A DNA stretch of 64,000 bases from Prostheceraeus crozeri. Taxonomy: Eukaryota; Platyhelminthes; Polycladida; Euryleptidae. The notes below the pieces were generated by a model. That model did not search any database and was not told where the DNA came from. It saw only the letters and a program-made list of their open reading frames with translations. The DNA lies in NCBI GenBank assembly GCA_907163375.1, contig CAJQUW010005758.1, forward strand, positions 1 through 64,000, written 5' to 3'. Below are positions 1 to 12,516 of the stretch, piece by piece (position 1 is the first letter of the stretch; the number at the start of each line of letters is the position of its first letter). The position numbers and the translations under genes are program-made.

Positions 1-235
1 TTGATCATCTAACTCTAGAAAAGAACCGTTTGGGTCAATTGACCCAGAAAATGAATAATATTTGAATCCGTACACCTCTAAAAATTTGCAGTAGTTGACT
101 TTATCTCCCTCGACTTTTCCTAAAACTGTAATGTGTTGAATATAAGCATAAAATAAAATTTCACGGATTTGTTAGTTTCGAATTTCTATCTACCAATTAT
201 GCATGAAAGACCGTTGGGTCAAATTGACCCACTTC

Positions 236-560
236 ATTCCTACACTCTAACGAAGCCATGCCTGGGCGTTCATTCACTGGTTCGTGCATGCGCTTTTTGT
301 TACAGTCAATGAAACAATGCGCCTTACACTCTTAACGAAGCCACGCCTGGGCCGTTCATTCACTGGTCTGCTACACGCGCTTTTTGTTACATCGTCAATG
401 AACAATGCGCCTACACTCTAACGAAGCCACGCCTGGGCGTTCATTCACTGGTCGTGCACGCGCTTTTTGTTACAGTCAATTAACAATGCGCCTACACTCT
501 AACGAAGCCACGCCTGGGCGTTCATTCACTTGGTCGTGCACGCGCTTATCTTCCTTGCTC
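236..560. repeat. about 82-89 bp tandem repeat, four copies
   Basis: Four units each begin with CCTACACTCTAACGAAG or a near variant, at about 239, 321, 410 and 491. They contain a GCCTGGGCGTTCATTCACTGG core. They lie in the 5' part of the piggyBac element, between its terminus and the transposase relic. Short reading frames here are just the repeat translated. Confidence 0.8.
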
Positions 561-701
561 GTGCACGACGCTTTCTTACTCCATACTTTCTTGCTCTATG
601 ATATTGAAGGTGACATTATTGATTGGCTATTTTCGTGAACGGAGTGTGGAGTAAGCGTTCACTGCTATCGGAGGAAGTTCAATGTTCATTTTCTGTCAGG
701 A

Positions 702-2437
702 TGATGACTGCACGATCACGGCGCACGGCAGCTGAAATCGCGCAAACTGCTTATAGCTAATGTGGATTCCGACGAGAGTGGAAGTGACGATGTTTGAACT
801 GAAAATGGACTTGCCTACGATCCATCTCCTGCAGTGAGCGATGAAGAGGAAAGTACTGACGAAAGTGAAGATCCCTATTGAAAGAGAAAGCGTCAGAAGA
901 AGTGCTGAAGCGAGAGAAATGCAGTTTACATCCTCTTGATGGAACTCATTGGACTCCGGGTGGATATTGGAAGCGTCACTGACAGAGGGGACAAGAGCAC
1001 CGGCACGAAACATTATACGACAAAGACACTGGTGCAACTCGTTTCATTTTTGAACAGAGTTGATAACGAATAAGATATTTTTATCGAACTTCTTGGTCAT
1101 GACAGCATTCTTCGAATCCCTTGACCTTCACTAGAGCTGAAGCAAACCGACAAGGAAAATCATGAGGTTTGAAATTTCTGAAAACGATTTAGTTCGCCTT
1201 CTTCGGACTGTGCATAATTAGAGGCGTTTCTACAAGGGAATAAGAACGAGCCGCTATCATCATTCTGGAGTCAAGAATTTGGAATAAATGTGTTCAAGGA
1301 GACAATGAGCAGAAATCGATTCAAGGACATAAAACGCTATAATACGCTTTGATGATAAAACAACCAGGTCAGAAAGAAGAGAAGCCAACAAGTTTGCAGC
1401 AATTCAAGAGGTCTATGGGAATCAGCCAATGAAAAGGTGCGGTGATGCTTTTTTTCCTGGACAACAACACAACTGTCGATGAACAGCTATTCCCCTGCAA
1501 GTGTCGGTGCCCTTTCTTGCAATATATTAGCGCAAAACCCGAATAAGTTTGGAATCAAATTTTGGTTCATTTGCGATGTTGATTAAGCAAGTATGTTTTG
1601 AACGCGGTTCCTTACACAGGGAAGGATGAACAACGTGATCCACGCGTTTCTGTTCCTGAATCCAGTTGTCATGAAAACTTGACCAAGCTTTACACCAACA
1701 GTGCATTTCAGTGACGACTGATAACTTTTTCACCTCCAGCTCCTTGGCCGAAAAATCTTTCTCAGAGGAACATAACTCTGTTGGGAACGATTCGACAAAA
1801 TAGACGTGAAATACCAAGGGAAGTTGCACATGTTGCCTTGCTTCAAAGCATATTCCGGTTCACTCATCTGCATTCTTCAAGTCTGAAAACCAAATGCTTT
1901 GCGGCTTACAAAGTCAAAACAACCAATAAACTGTGCTGGTTTTTATCAACTGCTGAGCACAGATCCGCGAAAGTCGATGAGAAACCATCCAAAGAAAAAA
2001 CCGGAAATTATCACGAAATCACAACAACAATCGAAATACGGCGTTGACATTTCCGACGCAAATGTTGAGGTTGTATTCTACAAAGTGCGCATCAAGGCGA
2101 TGGCCGCTTGCGGTTTTCTTCAACCTTTTGGACATCCTTTATGCCTCAATTCGTGGATCTTGGCGAAGGAAATGAACATGAGAAGTGCAAGAACACGCAG
2201 AGAATTTTTGTTACACATCGAAAGTTGTTCTGCAGCAAGGCACCCGTCCGAAAGCGTCCACCTCATTTCAATATTTCTACACTTCGTTCTCAAGCCCTGC
2301 AGAGCGGATCATCTGAAGAACGGACGAGATGTCAAACGTGCAAGTCCAATAAGACAAAGGTAACATGCTGCTCCTGTCACAAGTTTGTTTGTGGCAAGTG
2401 TTCCTCTCCCCTGTGCAATTCGTGCAGTTCCTCTTAG
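702..2437 (+). pseudogene. piggyBac-type transposase pseudogene
   Basis: Pieces of a piggyBac (DDE_Tnp_1_7) transposase appear in order but in different frames. An acidic N-terminal stretch lies at about 760-860. Around 1210-1350 the sequence encodes the conserved SRNRF region. GTIRQNR-REIP lies near 1780-1815. KPEIITK with YGVDISDAN, around the third catalytic aspartate, lies at about 1995-2065. The C-terminal cysteine-rich zinc domain (CQTC, CCSCHKFVCGKC) ends at 2437. Numerous frameshifts and stops make it non-functional. Its sequence differs from the two other piggyBac elements in the window, so it is a separate lineage. Stops lie between segments, so no single open product exists. Confidence 0.8.
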
Positions 2438-2598
2438 ACAGTCAGATGAGAGAGAATTCTTATCTCAACACTTTCAGCTTTTGTTATTACATATTTCAAT
2501 AAAAATTGTTCACCGACATTATGTATTTTTTTTTGTTGTGGGTCAATTGACCCAACGGTCCTTAATGGTTAAAAAATTTTTGGTCTTTCTAGTGTTAA

Positions 2599-4714
2599 AA
2601 AGGATAATGCTTTAAATGAAGTAAATCATGATATGTGGATGTTGCTGGACGCAAAGAGTAACACATGAAGAGACGACTGTTGAAGGAGCAATATTCGATA
2701 TTTTGAATGTTTCATGTGCATGTTTAAGTCCATTGCAACCACATTAATTATTTCATTCAATTCTGTTGGTTGCGTAATTGACCATTCTACGAGCCAGCCG
2801 ATGCATTCTGTAAAAAGAAGTCACGCAGGCAGTGTATCGATGCAGGGTAGTGTAAATAAAGGTCTACTAAGCTTAAGCCTATGATATAGGGGAAGGCGGG
2901 GTATTATGGACAACCCAGGTATTATGGACAAGTAGACTCCAGCAAGACAAATCCAGCAAAGCAAGTAACGCCTTTTTGCTAAATATGTGTGGTTCTCATA
3001 TTTCAATGAATGCTACATGCGGTCATGAGACACTTAAGTGTATCGATTTAGTACTATGCGGATCGATAGATGCTCAAGTGGACATGTTTGAATAAAAGTT
3101 CTGGATTCTGATAAGTCTAATACTGAGTGATGTTCTAGACTCAACTTTTGATGTTTGTTATTGTGTATCTCCAGCTGTTCACAAAATATCAAAAGTTTTC
3201 TTGAATTCCTGATTCTTTAAATTGCAGAGCCTGAAGTGTTTTCCTTAGTAGCACCGGGGTATTAAGGGAATTTTTGACCGGTGTATGATGGCCATACCCG
3301 TAATACCCCACTGTGGTTGACCGATTTCAAGGACTCATATGAACAACTAATTTGTTATTTGCAAGTTACCATTTCTGTTAGCGGATTATTTTTAATAGAA
3401 AATCCGTCAATAATTTGGCTAACTCTGCGGGCCAACTAATAGAGCTATTTTTAGAGTAGGGAATGCCCATGATGAATTAAGGTATATTCGAAACAGGGGA
3501 TCTCCCAGATCTTTGACTGGAAGCTAATTGACACATAATCTACTAACATGATGAGTCTTACTTAGTTTTAGTAATAATGATCCCGAATGGATACAAGTAC
3601 GCGACTACGAACGCTGCCAAGACAAAATTCACAATGAAGCAGAATGATGAGTCGCCTCTTACCATTGTTGATATCAGTCACGCCCTTAAAGAATCTATTC
3701 TCATCGCCACCCGGAGGATCGTATTCGAATTTTGTTTTAGGCTACGGTCGCCGTGAAGGAAACACAAAGATGAGCTGAGAACTATCGAATTTCATGTGTG
3801 CACTTTTCTATCTAATTAATGAACTTTCTTATTATTTTTGTTCCAGATGACCAGAGTCGATACGAGCATTAAAAGATGTTGTTTTTGACTTCTGAATTAT
3901 GTCCAGTAAATACATCACATTAAGCGATTCTTTAGAAATAGAGAATACATAATAATGCAACTAACAGAACCTTCACACGCAAGAATTATGCAATTGTGAA
4001 TTAAAATGTAGATTCCAATAATACCACATCGATTTCTTTGATGAAAAATGACACATTTTCGTGTATTTTATGTGGGCAGCAAAAAAATTATTTTGTCACC
4101 TGTTCACTATAGCATGTCGTCTTTGTCGCGACAATATCTCATGTGTGATTTCAAGGGCATTGGTTACTATCTACTATGTGTTCAAATTACCAACTTTTCA
4201 GTAGAAGCAAAAAACTGTGTGTAGATTGTAATTCTTATTGAAAATGGAAACCATCTTAGCATGTGGTTTAACATCCTTCAACTATCAACAAGATATTTTC
4301 AAATACAAATTGAATCCAAGGAGGGACTGCAATTGAGTGAAATTCATTTTAGGAATGCACATGTGAGATATTACTAGTTAACATTCCAGGCCCAACGTTG
4401 AAGTGACTTTTCCTTAAGATTTAGTTTATAATCAAAGGCGGACCGTGAAGGAGGCTAATGAGGCTGCAGCCTCAAGGACCCGTGTCGATGGAACTGGTAC
4501 TGTATCTATAAAAATGACTGACAATATTATTTTCAAGTTTCCGATTATTCCTGAGCGGAATGACATCAATATACACTGTATATCAATCTTCTAAAAAATT
4601 CAGCATTTGTTTTAGTTTCAGTTTTTACTCTGAAAACATGATAATTAAATATTTGTTTAAAAATCTATCCATGATAACATTAACTTCAGTGTGTATTCAA
4701 AATGAGCTGTTAAA
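2599..4714. other. gene-free host-type DNA between transposons
   Basis: No reading frame with recognisable protein features is seen on either strand. A short repeated phrase (GTATTATGGACAA) occurs at about 2902-2930. The sequence is AT-rich and of ordinary complexity. The right boundary is the outer terminus of Polinton A. Confidence 0.5.
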
Positions 4715-5309
4715 AGTAATGGGCAAAAGACCGTTCCAGGACACCATAAAATTCAAAAAAATAGTATTTTTAAAAACGACATAAATTCATGAATTTTGAC
4801 CCTTTTTCAGGTTTTTAAGACCTAAATTCATGAATTTAGTCGTTTTTAAAGATACCAATTTTTCAAAAAAATGGTACTTTTTAAATGGTCTAAATTCATG
4901 AATTTTATCCCTCTTTCAGGTTTTAAGACCTAAATTCATAAATTTAGGCGTTTTTAAAAATACCCAATTTTTCAAATTTTTCAAAATCTCAAAATTTCAG
5001 AATTACAATTTTTACTCACAAAGTCATGACCGTTCCAGGACACCGAAAAAATCATAAAAGTTAAGAATCTCAAAATTTGAGAATTTCAGTTTTCTCGCTT
5101 AAATCATGACCGTTCCAGAACACCGAAAAAATCATAAAAGTTAAGAATCTCAAATTTGTGATTATGACATTTTACTCCCAAAATCATGACCGATCCAGGA
5201 CACCGAAAATCATAAAAGTTGGTAATTTTAAAAACGTCTTTTAAATCCATTTTTCAGGTTTTTAAAATATGAGATAACTAAAATTATGTGACTAAAAATA
5301 TTTCTTTAA
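4715..5309 (+). repeat. Polinton A left terminal inverted repeat with subterminal repeats
   Basis: Its outer part matches the right end (23776-24186) in inverse orientation. The first 29 bases (4715-4743) also match the inverted right end of Polinton B exactly. The motif GACCGTTCCAGGACACC occurs at the terminus (about 4729) and, with small changes, again at 5028, 5108 and 5188. Each is followed by an AAAATCATAAAAGTT phrase, giving an approximately 80-bp array. The right repeat has only one internal copy (23881-23897), which explains its shorter length. Repeated terminal motifs could be binding sites for integrase or replication proteins; that is inference. Confidence 0.85.
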
Positions 5310-5311
5310 AA

Positions 5312-5932
5312 ATGGAAGAAACGAAAGTGGATGAAACAAAAGTGGAAGAAACCGCAAGAATATAACCTTCGTTATCACAGTTAAAAATAAGTGAATTGAA
5401 CGAAGAAAAACACAAAGATAGAGTACGCTATATGAAAGATAAGTAATCTCAATTATTATTAAGATTAGAGCATTATAAAAAATTAAGAAAGAGATGGACC
5501 AAAGTTAAGAATGTAACACAAGGAATTGGCATATTCTTAACAATAAGTTTAGGTGCTTTAACAATTGTTATATCTTCAGGTGTTTTAGCAATTCCAGTAG
5601 TTGCTACAGCTTTAACAGGTACGGGTGTTTTTGCAACTTCACTTGTTACAATGTTAGATAAATCTTTAATAACTAAGAAACGAAAATCATTAAAAACTAA
5701 GCATTTACATATTAAAGAAGTCTATGATAAACTACATTACTACTTTCAAAGAGTATGTGATGATAATGTTATTACGTTAGATGAGATTGAAAAATTTGAT
5801 CAAATAGCTAATGAAGTAAATAAATATCATTTCAATTACAGTCAGAAAAAGTTGATGATAAGAATAAACAGGATGGCAAAATTTCGAGTGATGGTAAAAT
5901 TTCTAATGAAGAAAATGACAAAATTTTTTTAG
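5312..5932 (+). pseudogene. membrane protein with coiled-coil ends, two in-frame stops
   Basis: One frame runs from ATG 5312 to 5932 and is interrupted by TAA at about 5363 and 5444. It encodes an acidic N-terminus, a basic region, then a long hydrophobic segment (about 5525-5650; GIGIFLTISLGALTIVISSG then more apolar residues). A charged, helical C-terminus follows. It lies just inside the left terminal repeat and reads inward. The start has the TTTAAAAATG context shared by other genes of this element. Hydrophobic proteins flanked by coiled coil are common in Polintons, but I do not recognise this family. It may be a minor virion or membrane component. Confidence 0.5.
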
Positions 5933-6070
5933 AAGAGCTAAAAACTTTAAGCGAAAATTTAAGCAAAACTTTATTAAACAAAACTTTATTAGACAAAACT
6001 TAAAACGAGAAAACTTTAAACGAAAAGATGTCAGACAACAAAGCAATAAAAAAATAATTTGTTCAGTAAA

Positions 6071-6937
6071 ATGTTTTCGTTGTATTCAAATGTTACCACA
6101 AAATTCAAATATTATATTTTAAAAATGAATAAAATTAAAGCTGATAATCAAAAAAGAATTAAACAATTAGAAAAGTTAATAAAAGAAAGAAATATTATGA
6201 AAGAAAATCATCTTCAACATAGAATGGTAAAAGCTGGTATTCAATCTGATATGTTTGAAAAAATGCAGCAAACCGAGCAAGTAAAAACTGATTTTGAAAA
6301 ACTATGGAACCATTTAAAACTCTTGAAAAAGAACTTACAAATAGTGATAAATTAATATAACAGATTCAGAACACAAAACTATATTAGATGACTATAGATT
6401 ACTAGAATCAAACATTAATAAAAAATTACCAAAATCTATGCAATTTGAACATTCTATTTTTTTATAGATGGAAAAACAATACCTAGATTTTATCTCGGAC
6501 AAAAAGAAATATTTCCACAACCTTTTCGAGGTTTAATTTTTTCACCAGATAAATATGCTTTTAATTTAGATAGAAATTTTGTTGATCTTTTAAGAGGGGC
6601 ATATTTAAATAATTATGCTGTAGAAGATCTCATAAAATATAAAGCTATGTTAGATAGAGTTGGTGCAGTAAAAACTCTTAGACGTTATAAACAATTAGAA
6701 AATTTATTATCAACGGGAGTTAAAGTAGGAACAGGATTACAAAAAGAAACAACTGTATTTTTACCAGATGATCCACAAGAATTACTAAATAGATTAAATA
6801 TTTTAATATCGGCAATAAAAGAAGTACATAACTCTAGTTTCAATGAAATTCATGCTATATTGAAAAGACTGTTCGAAAAGAAGATTCTAAATGAAGAGGA
6901 TTATGAAAGTGTAGCTGAAATATGTTGTTGTTTTTAA
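6071..6937 (+). pseudogene. coiled-coil protein of unknown function, frameshifted
   Basis: Two open segments appear to belong to one gene. ATG 6071 to about 6355 encodes a lysine/glutamate-rich coiled coil. The segment from about 6470 to 6937 has a conserved-looking stretch (FYLGQKEIFPQPF, then LIFSPDKYAFNLDRN) followed by DPQELLNRLNILISAIKEVH. The frames differ, and a frameshift with a stop lies between 6355 and 6470. The gene sits just upstream of the penton-like gene on the same strand. Function is unknown; position suggests a structural or assembly role. Confidence 0.45.
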
Positions 6938-6979
6938 TTTTTTTATAAAAAAATATTTATTCAAAATTTTAACTAAAAA

Positions 6980-7783
6980 ATGTCTTCGAGAGAATTATCA
7001 TCAGCAGATTTAGACAAAATTAATAATCATTTAGAAAATTTGACAGAGATTTTGGGTTCATCAAAATTTAGTACGACGTTAAAAATTATAACAACTACTT
7101 CATCACACAATCGTAATTTAGAACCCATTCTACATTTGGAACAAAATAAAAATTATCAAATTGCATTGACTAGTTTCTCCACATTTAACACTATTCAAAA
7201 TGTTATCAAAGATGTGAATGATCAATTTAGATATTCTACTGATAAAGGCAAAACGTGGAAAGTACTAACTTTTCTTCCTGGTTCTTACGAAATTGAATCA
7301 ATATCAAATGAAATTGAGAGACATTTAGGTATACCATTTAAAAATAAGAAACAATTACATTTTGCAGTTGAACCGGCAGTTAATAAATTTTCTCTTACTT
7401 TAGACGAAAATCATCAAGTTGATTTTAATCATGATAGATCATTGTCAAAGCTATTAGGATTTAATAAACAAACCTATAGTCAAGGTTATCATTTAGGTGA
7501 GAAGATTCCAAAAATAACTGAAATAAATTCAATTGTTGTACATTGTGACATTATTGAAGGAGGATATATAAATGGTAAATTGTCAAATTTAATATTCAGT
7601 TTTCCAGCTTTTACTGTACCCATTGGTTATAGATTAAATGTAATTCCACAAACATTAATATATTTCCCTATTACAAGAAAAACTATTAACAACATTAACA
7701 TGAGAATCACTGATGAAAAAGGACAAGAAATAAATTTTGGACGTGAAGAGATTATGATAGATCTTTTGGTTCGGGAGGTATAA
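6980..7783 (+). CDS. penton/minor capsid-like protein
   Basis: The 267-aa product resembles the minor capsid (penton-like) proteins of adintoviruses and Polintons. The N-terminal half has HLEQNKNYQIALTSFSTFN, then FLPGSYEIESISNEIERHLG. The middle has DFNHDRSLSKLLGFN and INSIVVHCDIIEGGYINGK. The C-terminus has RITDEKGQEINFGREEIMID, a closing strand pattern seen in this family and also in two larger proteins of Polinton B (35266-36816 and 36826-38223). The start is preceded by TTTTAACTAAAAAATG. The frame is intact although neighbouring genes are broken. The assignment rests on remembered family pattern and gene order; a capsid-associated protein of other function is possible. Confidence 0.6.
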   Translation: MSSRELSSADLDKINNHLENLTEILGSSKFSTTLKIITTTSSHNRNLEPILHLEQNKNYQIALTSFSTFNTIQNVIKDVNDQFRYSTDKGKTWKVLTFLPGSYEIESISNEIERHLGIPFKNKKQLHFAVEPAVNKFSLTLDENHQVDFNHDRSLSKLLGFNKQTYSQGYHLGEKIPKITEINSIVVHCDIIEGGYINGKLSNLIFSFPAFTVPIGYRLNVIPQTLIYFPITRKTINNINMRITDEKGQEINFGREEIMIDLLVREV

Positions 7784-7910
7784 ACTCCCGTTCTAGAGGT
7801 ATAAACTCCCACGCGAAGCTAGAGAAGTTTAATTTTCTTCTTCTTTATATTATTATTCTTATTCTTCTTCTTTAGAAACAAAAAAAATATAAAAATTAAA
7901 AATAAAATTT

Positions 7911-7925
7911 TTTTATTAAAAAATG
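7911..7925 (+). promoter_or_regulatory. TTTTTATTAAAAAATG start-codon motif (Polinton A example)
   Basis: The ATPase start codon is directly preceded by TTTTTTATTAAAAA. The same T-rich/A-rich run abuts the start codons at 5312, 6980, 16604, 17533, 18153, 19752 and 20316 on the plus strand, and at 14972, 16498 and 22077 on the minus strand. This is either a late-promoter-like element overlapping the initiation codon or simply an AT-rich leader. Confidence 0.4.
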
Positions 7926-8690
7926 AGTGAAGTGCCCCCATTAAATAAAAAAAAACTTAGATTTAATCATCATCCAAATTTATCGAATAAAGTTTTGACA
8001 GTTATTAGCGGAAGATCAGGTTGTGGAAAAACGTATCTATTATTTAAAATTTTAACGACTCCAAATGTTTTGGATTATAACAATTTTATAATTTATACAA
8101 CAACAGCAGAACAACCCGTCTATCAATTTTTAAAGTATGGATTTGAAAATAATCTTAAAAAAACAGCAATTGCTTCATTATTCAAAGAATATGAAAAATC
8201 TGAAGATGAAGAAGAAATAAGTTCGTGGTGTGAAGAAGCAGCAAAAAATAATCAGTTAGTTGAATCCAATAAAAATAAGCATATAAAGATACAATTAATA
8301 GATGATAGTGGTAATATGCAAGATCCTAGTAAACTAGATAAAACAATGAAACATTGTGTAATTTTTGATGATTGTGTTAATGATAGAAATCAGACAGTTC
8401 AGAGAAATTATTTCACAAGAGGCAGACATAACAACTGTAGTGTATTTTATTTAACACAAAGTATGTATTCATTAGACGGAAGTGTCATTAGAAAGAATGC
8501 AAATATATTTATACTATTTGAAATAAATGCAAGAAACTTAAGTGATTTGTTAAGAGATTTATGCGTAACAAATAAAGATGAATTTAAACAATCGTGTAAC
8601 AATGCTTGGTCAAAAGATTATGGCTTCATTACAATTAATATTGATAAAAAAATTCATGATAGAGTTTTCGAACAATTGTTCTGTGACTAG
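7923..8690 (+). CDS. FtsK/HerA-class genome packaging ATPase
   Basis: This 255-aa protein has the Walker A motif SGRSGCGKT at residues about 36-44 and a Walker B motif VIFDDCVND near residue 145. Downstream lies FYLTQSMYSLDG, the sensor/arginine-rich region typical of A32-like packaging ATPases of Polintons, adintoviruses and virophages. These ATPases drive genome entry into preformed icosahedral capsids. The frame is complete, with ATG in the TTATTAAAAAATG context. It follows the penton-like gene on the same strand and ends against a short GC-rich double hairpin at 8691. The polymerase lies convergent downstream. Confidence 0.9.
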   Translation: MSEVPPLNKKKLRFNHHPNLSNKVLTVISGRSGCGKTYLLFKILTTPNVLDYNNFIIYTTTAEQPVYQFLKYGFENNLKKTAIASLFKEYEKSEDEEEISSWCEEAAKNNQLVESNKNKHIKIQLIDDSGNMQDPSKLDKTMKHCVIFDDCVNDRNQTVQRNYFTRGRHNNCSVFYLTQSMYSLDGSVIRKNANIFILFEINARNLSDLLRDLCVTNKDEFKQSCNNAWSKDYGFITINIDKKIHDRVFEQLFCD

Positions 8691-8717
8691 GCTTCGCCTC
8701 GAGGGGCTTCGCCCTGA
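8691..8717. repeat. short GC-rich double-hairpin element
   Basis: Two small hairpins stand side by side: AGGC-TTCG-CCT and GGGC-TTCG-CCC. They are embedded in strongly AT-rich DNA directly after the ATPase stop. Related double hairpins occur inside minus-strand reading frames at 11341-11369, 14574-14600 and 15752-15779. The position here might let it act as a transcript end structure. Confidence 0.55.
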
Positions 8718-11340
8718 CTGAAAGTCGATAGAACATTTGTTTACCGAATGATAAAAATATACAAATATAGTGTTATAATATTTTATTTTTTTATTTTATA
8801 TATATATCAAATTTGTCTATCTTAGAAATTAGAAAATTAAAAAGGTAAAGTAGTTATTCCATCAGGTAAAATTTTTCTTTTATCATCAAATGGATCTAAT
8901 GCTAATTTATGTTCTTCTTTTAAATACATTTTATGTTTTTTTGAATTAAGTCTATAATTACATGCTGTTTATATTTCATTATTAAATAATACATTTTTAT
9001 AATCTTGAAATGTTATTTGATTAGCCACTGATGCCTTTGAAATTCCTTTTAATGTTTTATGTGTTTTAATATTACTAGTTGTATTATAACAATAACATTT
9101 AGATTTTAAAAATATAGCTTCTGTTATGAAATCTTCATTTCCTTCTAGTTCATCTTTTGCTTTACATAAATCAGAAGGATGAATGATATCTTTTATTTTT
9201 TTAATTTCTTCATCAAGTGAAGAATTATACGGTATTGTTAATTCTAAGAAAACAGAATCGGTATCTGTAAAGTGTAATTTATAGTTTTTGCCATAAGCAG
9301 GTGCTAAATAATCATATATAAATTTATACATAAATAGTTTAGCTAATTCTAATATAGTGAATCCAATAAAATTAAACTTATCATGTTTTACGCTAATTCG
9401 ACGTAAATGTACAGCACATAGTTCATCACTGAATCTAGTAGTTCTTTTATATGTAGGTTTCCTTGTTAAATTTTAAAATCTATGTTTATCATGAACTATT
9501 TCAATATTTTGTCTATTACGCACATTTTCTAAAGTCTTACCATAAAATGCATTATTCATTAATTTGAAGAACACGTTTCGAAAATCATCTTTATTTCTTT
9601 TTGCTATTTTACGTTTTTCAATATTGAACTCTATATAATTTTTTAACCACCTAGATTTTTGATAAAATAGTTTTCGATGTATTTTGGTGAGAATCATTCC
9701 ATGTTCTAAATACCAATCTAGCATTCTTCCTTCAACAACATACTTTCCTTTATTACTTTGTGTTAACATAAGTTTTTTTGTTGGTCTGTATTTCTTAGGA
9801 ATTATAGACTTTTGATAATCTGAAAAATCTTCTATATTGGGAATTTTGTTTTCGGGACAGAAGGGAAAATATTTTGTTTTATCTTTTATTTCATCAGGGT
9901 ATACTAAATCAACTTCATATATATAGCCATGATTATAATTTCCATCATATGTTTTTTGATAATCTAGAATATTACACCATTCCATCTCACCTGTTGGTAA
10001 TTCTTGTATCATGCAAGAAGAATATAAGCTATTAAAATCATAATATAACAAATAGTTTTCTCTCATGATTTCATCAACTGTTGGTTGACTCTCTTCATTT
10101 GATATAAGTCCTTCTATATTTTGATTAAACAATTTTATAAATTGATCTTTTTCTTCTAGATTTAAAGTTTTTAAATAACCATAATCATCAGGATTTTCTT
10201 TCTTATTATAACATTTAACATATCTATCACCTAAAACTGATGAAACACCACCTCTAATTCCAGATTCAAAAATTAATAATTTATCATATGTATTTTCTTT
10301 ATAATGTTTAAGTTTAACACCGGTATGTTTCAATCCTGCTAGCCATGTTAAACCTGGTGTAGAATAACAGTAACATGGATCTATTCCGTAATATTCTAAA
10401 CACATACCACGAAAGTTTTCAAAAAGATCAGTAAGGATTAATACATCTATCTGAAGATATTTCATTGTATAATCGTACATTGTTCTACAATTTAACTCTC
10501 TCCAATTCTTTTCAGCTTCTGCATAGTCTTCTTCAGATAATTGTGATTGTTTTAATGTTGATTTAAATTTATTTATTGGAGGAAGTTTTTGTTCTTTCAT
10601 TATTTCATTTATTCTATCTATATCTCCAGTTATATATTCATACGGAAATATTCCTTTCAAAGGTTTTAAATTATATTTATTTAATATTTTACATTGTTCA
10701 GGTTTCAAAGTTTTTCCCATAACATCTAATGAATAAGGAGTAAAAAATCTAAATGCATCTAAAATTCTAATACAACCTAATTGCATTGAAAAATATTCTT
10801 CTTCTGTTTTACATAGTACATTTATTTGTTGTTGTTGTAATTTTTCAGATAAAAATAAATCTTTCATTATTAAATGGAAATCATATTTAGAACCATTGTA
10901 GAAATATAAAGGAACAAAGTTATATTTAAATTTATTAGCATTAAGATTACAAGAATTATGTGCTGCACCTCTATATAATCCATTTAGATGATCATGATCT
11001 TTTACTTTATCAATATATTTGCCATTTTTATCATTTTTCTAAATTCTTTTCCACAGTAAAAACATTTTGTTTCAATAAAATTTAATTTTTCTTTTTCTGT
11101 TAATGGCATCATTGGTATATTTATTTCAAGCAATTGTGAAAAATAGTTTTGTAATTCTTCTACTTTCTTTGTAAACATTTCTGAACTATCTTCACCATAG
11201 TATTGAAAATATTCTGATTTAAATAATTCAGGATAATTTGAATGAATGTACATTCCCCAACATAATGGTTTTTGTTCAAATAAATATTTTTCTTTACTTT
11301 GTTCAGGTGCACCTTTTTCATATTTACAATTATCAGAATC

Positions 11341-11369
11341 GGGCGAAGCCCCAGAACCTTCGGTTCGAT
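11341..11369. repeat. double-hairpin palindromic insert inside polB frame
   Basis: GGGCGAAGCCC is followed by GAACCTTCGGTTC, two small perfect hairpins. They are read in frame on the minus strand as RTEGSGASPD-like residues. Nearly the same sequence occurs at 14574-14600 and 15752-15779, so this is a dispersed repeat and not a chance palindrome. Confidence 0.7.
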
Positions 11370-12516
11370 TTTGTATCATGTTAACATTATATGCTTCGAA
11401 ATCACAATAAATAGTAAAGGGTACTTTATTTTTCAAATAATGTTTATTATATATTAAATAATTATCTTTGGGAAAAGTATTTTCAACTGCTTCGTTTTGT
11501 TGACAATTTTCCAAATGTCTATTCATTTCTTCTTTAGTTCTAAAGCTCGTCATACGTTGGAGACAGGGAAAATTAGCATTATCTGAAGTTTTTGCAAATA
11601 TAGAAACATCTCTACACAATATAAAATGACCCTGATAATATAATATATTCGCTTGTGCTGATTGTTTTGTTTGTTTTAATTTTTCAAATTTATCTTTATA
11701 TATTTCATATGTTTCATCAATTTGTCTTTGTAAATCTTTTTCAGACTGTTGACAATTTTGATTTAATATTTGTAGCTGTTGTTCATATTCTTTATTATAT
11801 TGTTCTTTATATTGCTGTTGACATTTTTTTAGACATTCATTTAATTCTTTATTGTCTTCATTATTTAATTCTTTATTGTCTTCATTTAATTCTTGAATCG
11901 TTTCTATCTTATTTTGATATTTATGGTGATATTCTTGTACTAATATTTTTGTTTGTTGTTGATAATCTGTTTTACAATTTTGTAAAATGTTATTTAAATT
12001 TTGTAATTTTTGTTGATATTCTAAAGATAAAGATGAATAATTGTAATCACAATCATCATTACGTCCTTTATAATTATTATGATTAATCATTATTGGTGAT
12101 AGTGTTTTAACAATTTCAAATTTTTCAGTACATATTATTTTTCCTTGGTAAAAAATATTATGATGCATGTAATTTCCTCTTTTATTGTATACTATTTCTG
12201 ATTGACATAAATTTTTATTATTCAAATAAAATTTGTTTGAATTTGAGTAAAATGGAGTATTATCACCAATAGAAACATAATTCATATTTAATTCAAAAAC
12301 ATTTACTTCTACTAAATTTTTATTCTTTTTATGCAACTTGATTAACCTATTATAATCATATGGAAATTCATCTAAGCCATCAGAGAGATCAAATTCATTT
12401 ATGTATTCTTCTTTATTGTAATGACTTAGTCTTTCTCTATGATATTCTGCAGGATGTAAATGTGCTATAATACTCCACAGAAAACAATAATCATCTTCAT
12501 TTTTTATGTTGATTAT

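Larger units (their letters stand above)
9..2598 (+). mobile_element. decayed piggyBac-type transposon
   Basis: A left terminus begins near position 13 (CTCTAGAAAAGAACCG) and runs into the palindrome GGGTCAATTGACCC. The right side holds the same palindrome at 2540-2553, followed by an inverted end reading CACTAGAAAGACC next to TTAA at 2595-2598. The left flank is CTAA, one base from TTAA. TTAA duplications and CCCTAG-like ends are typical of piggyBac elements. The transposase relic inside supports the call. The exact left boundary is uncertain because a second end-like palindrome lies at about 213. Confidence 0.7.

Noticed and set aside
236..560. CRISPR-like array
   Set aside because: The four units are contiguous tandem repeats without unique spacers, inside a eukaryotic transposon.
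5363..5446. Alternative genetic code (TAA as sense) in Polinton A
   Set aside because: Other genes of the element end properly at TAA and show frameshifts as well; simple decay explains the in-frame stops.
11655..12086. 143-aa plus-strand frame
   Set aside because: Antisense of the glutamine-rich coiled coil in polB; composition is explained by that.
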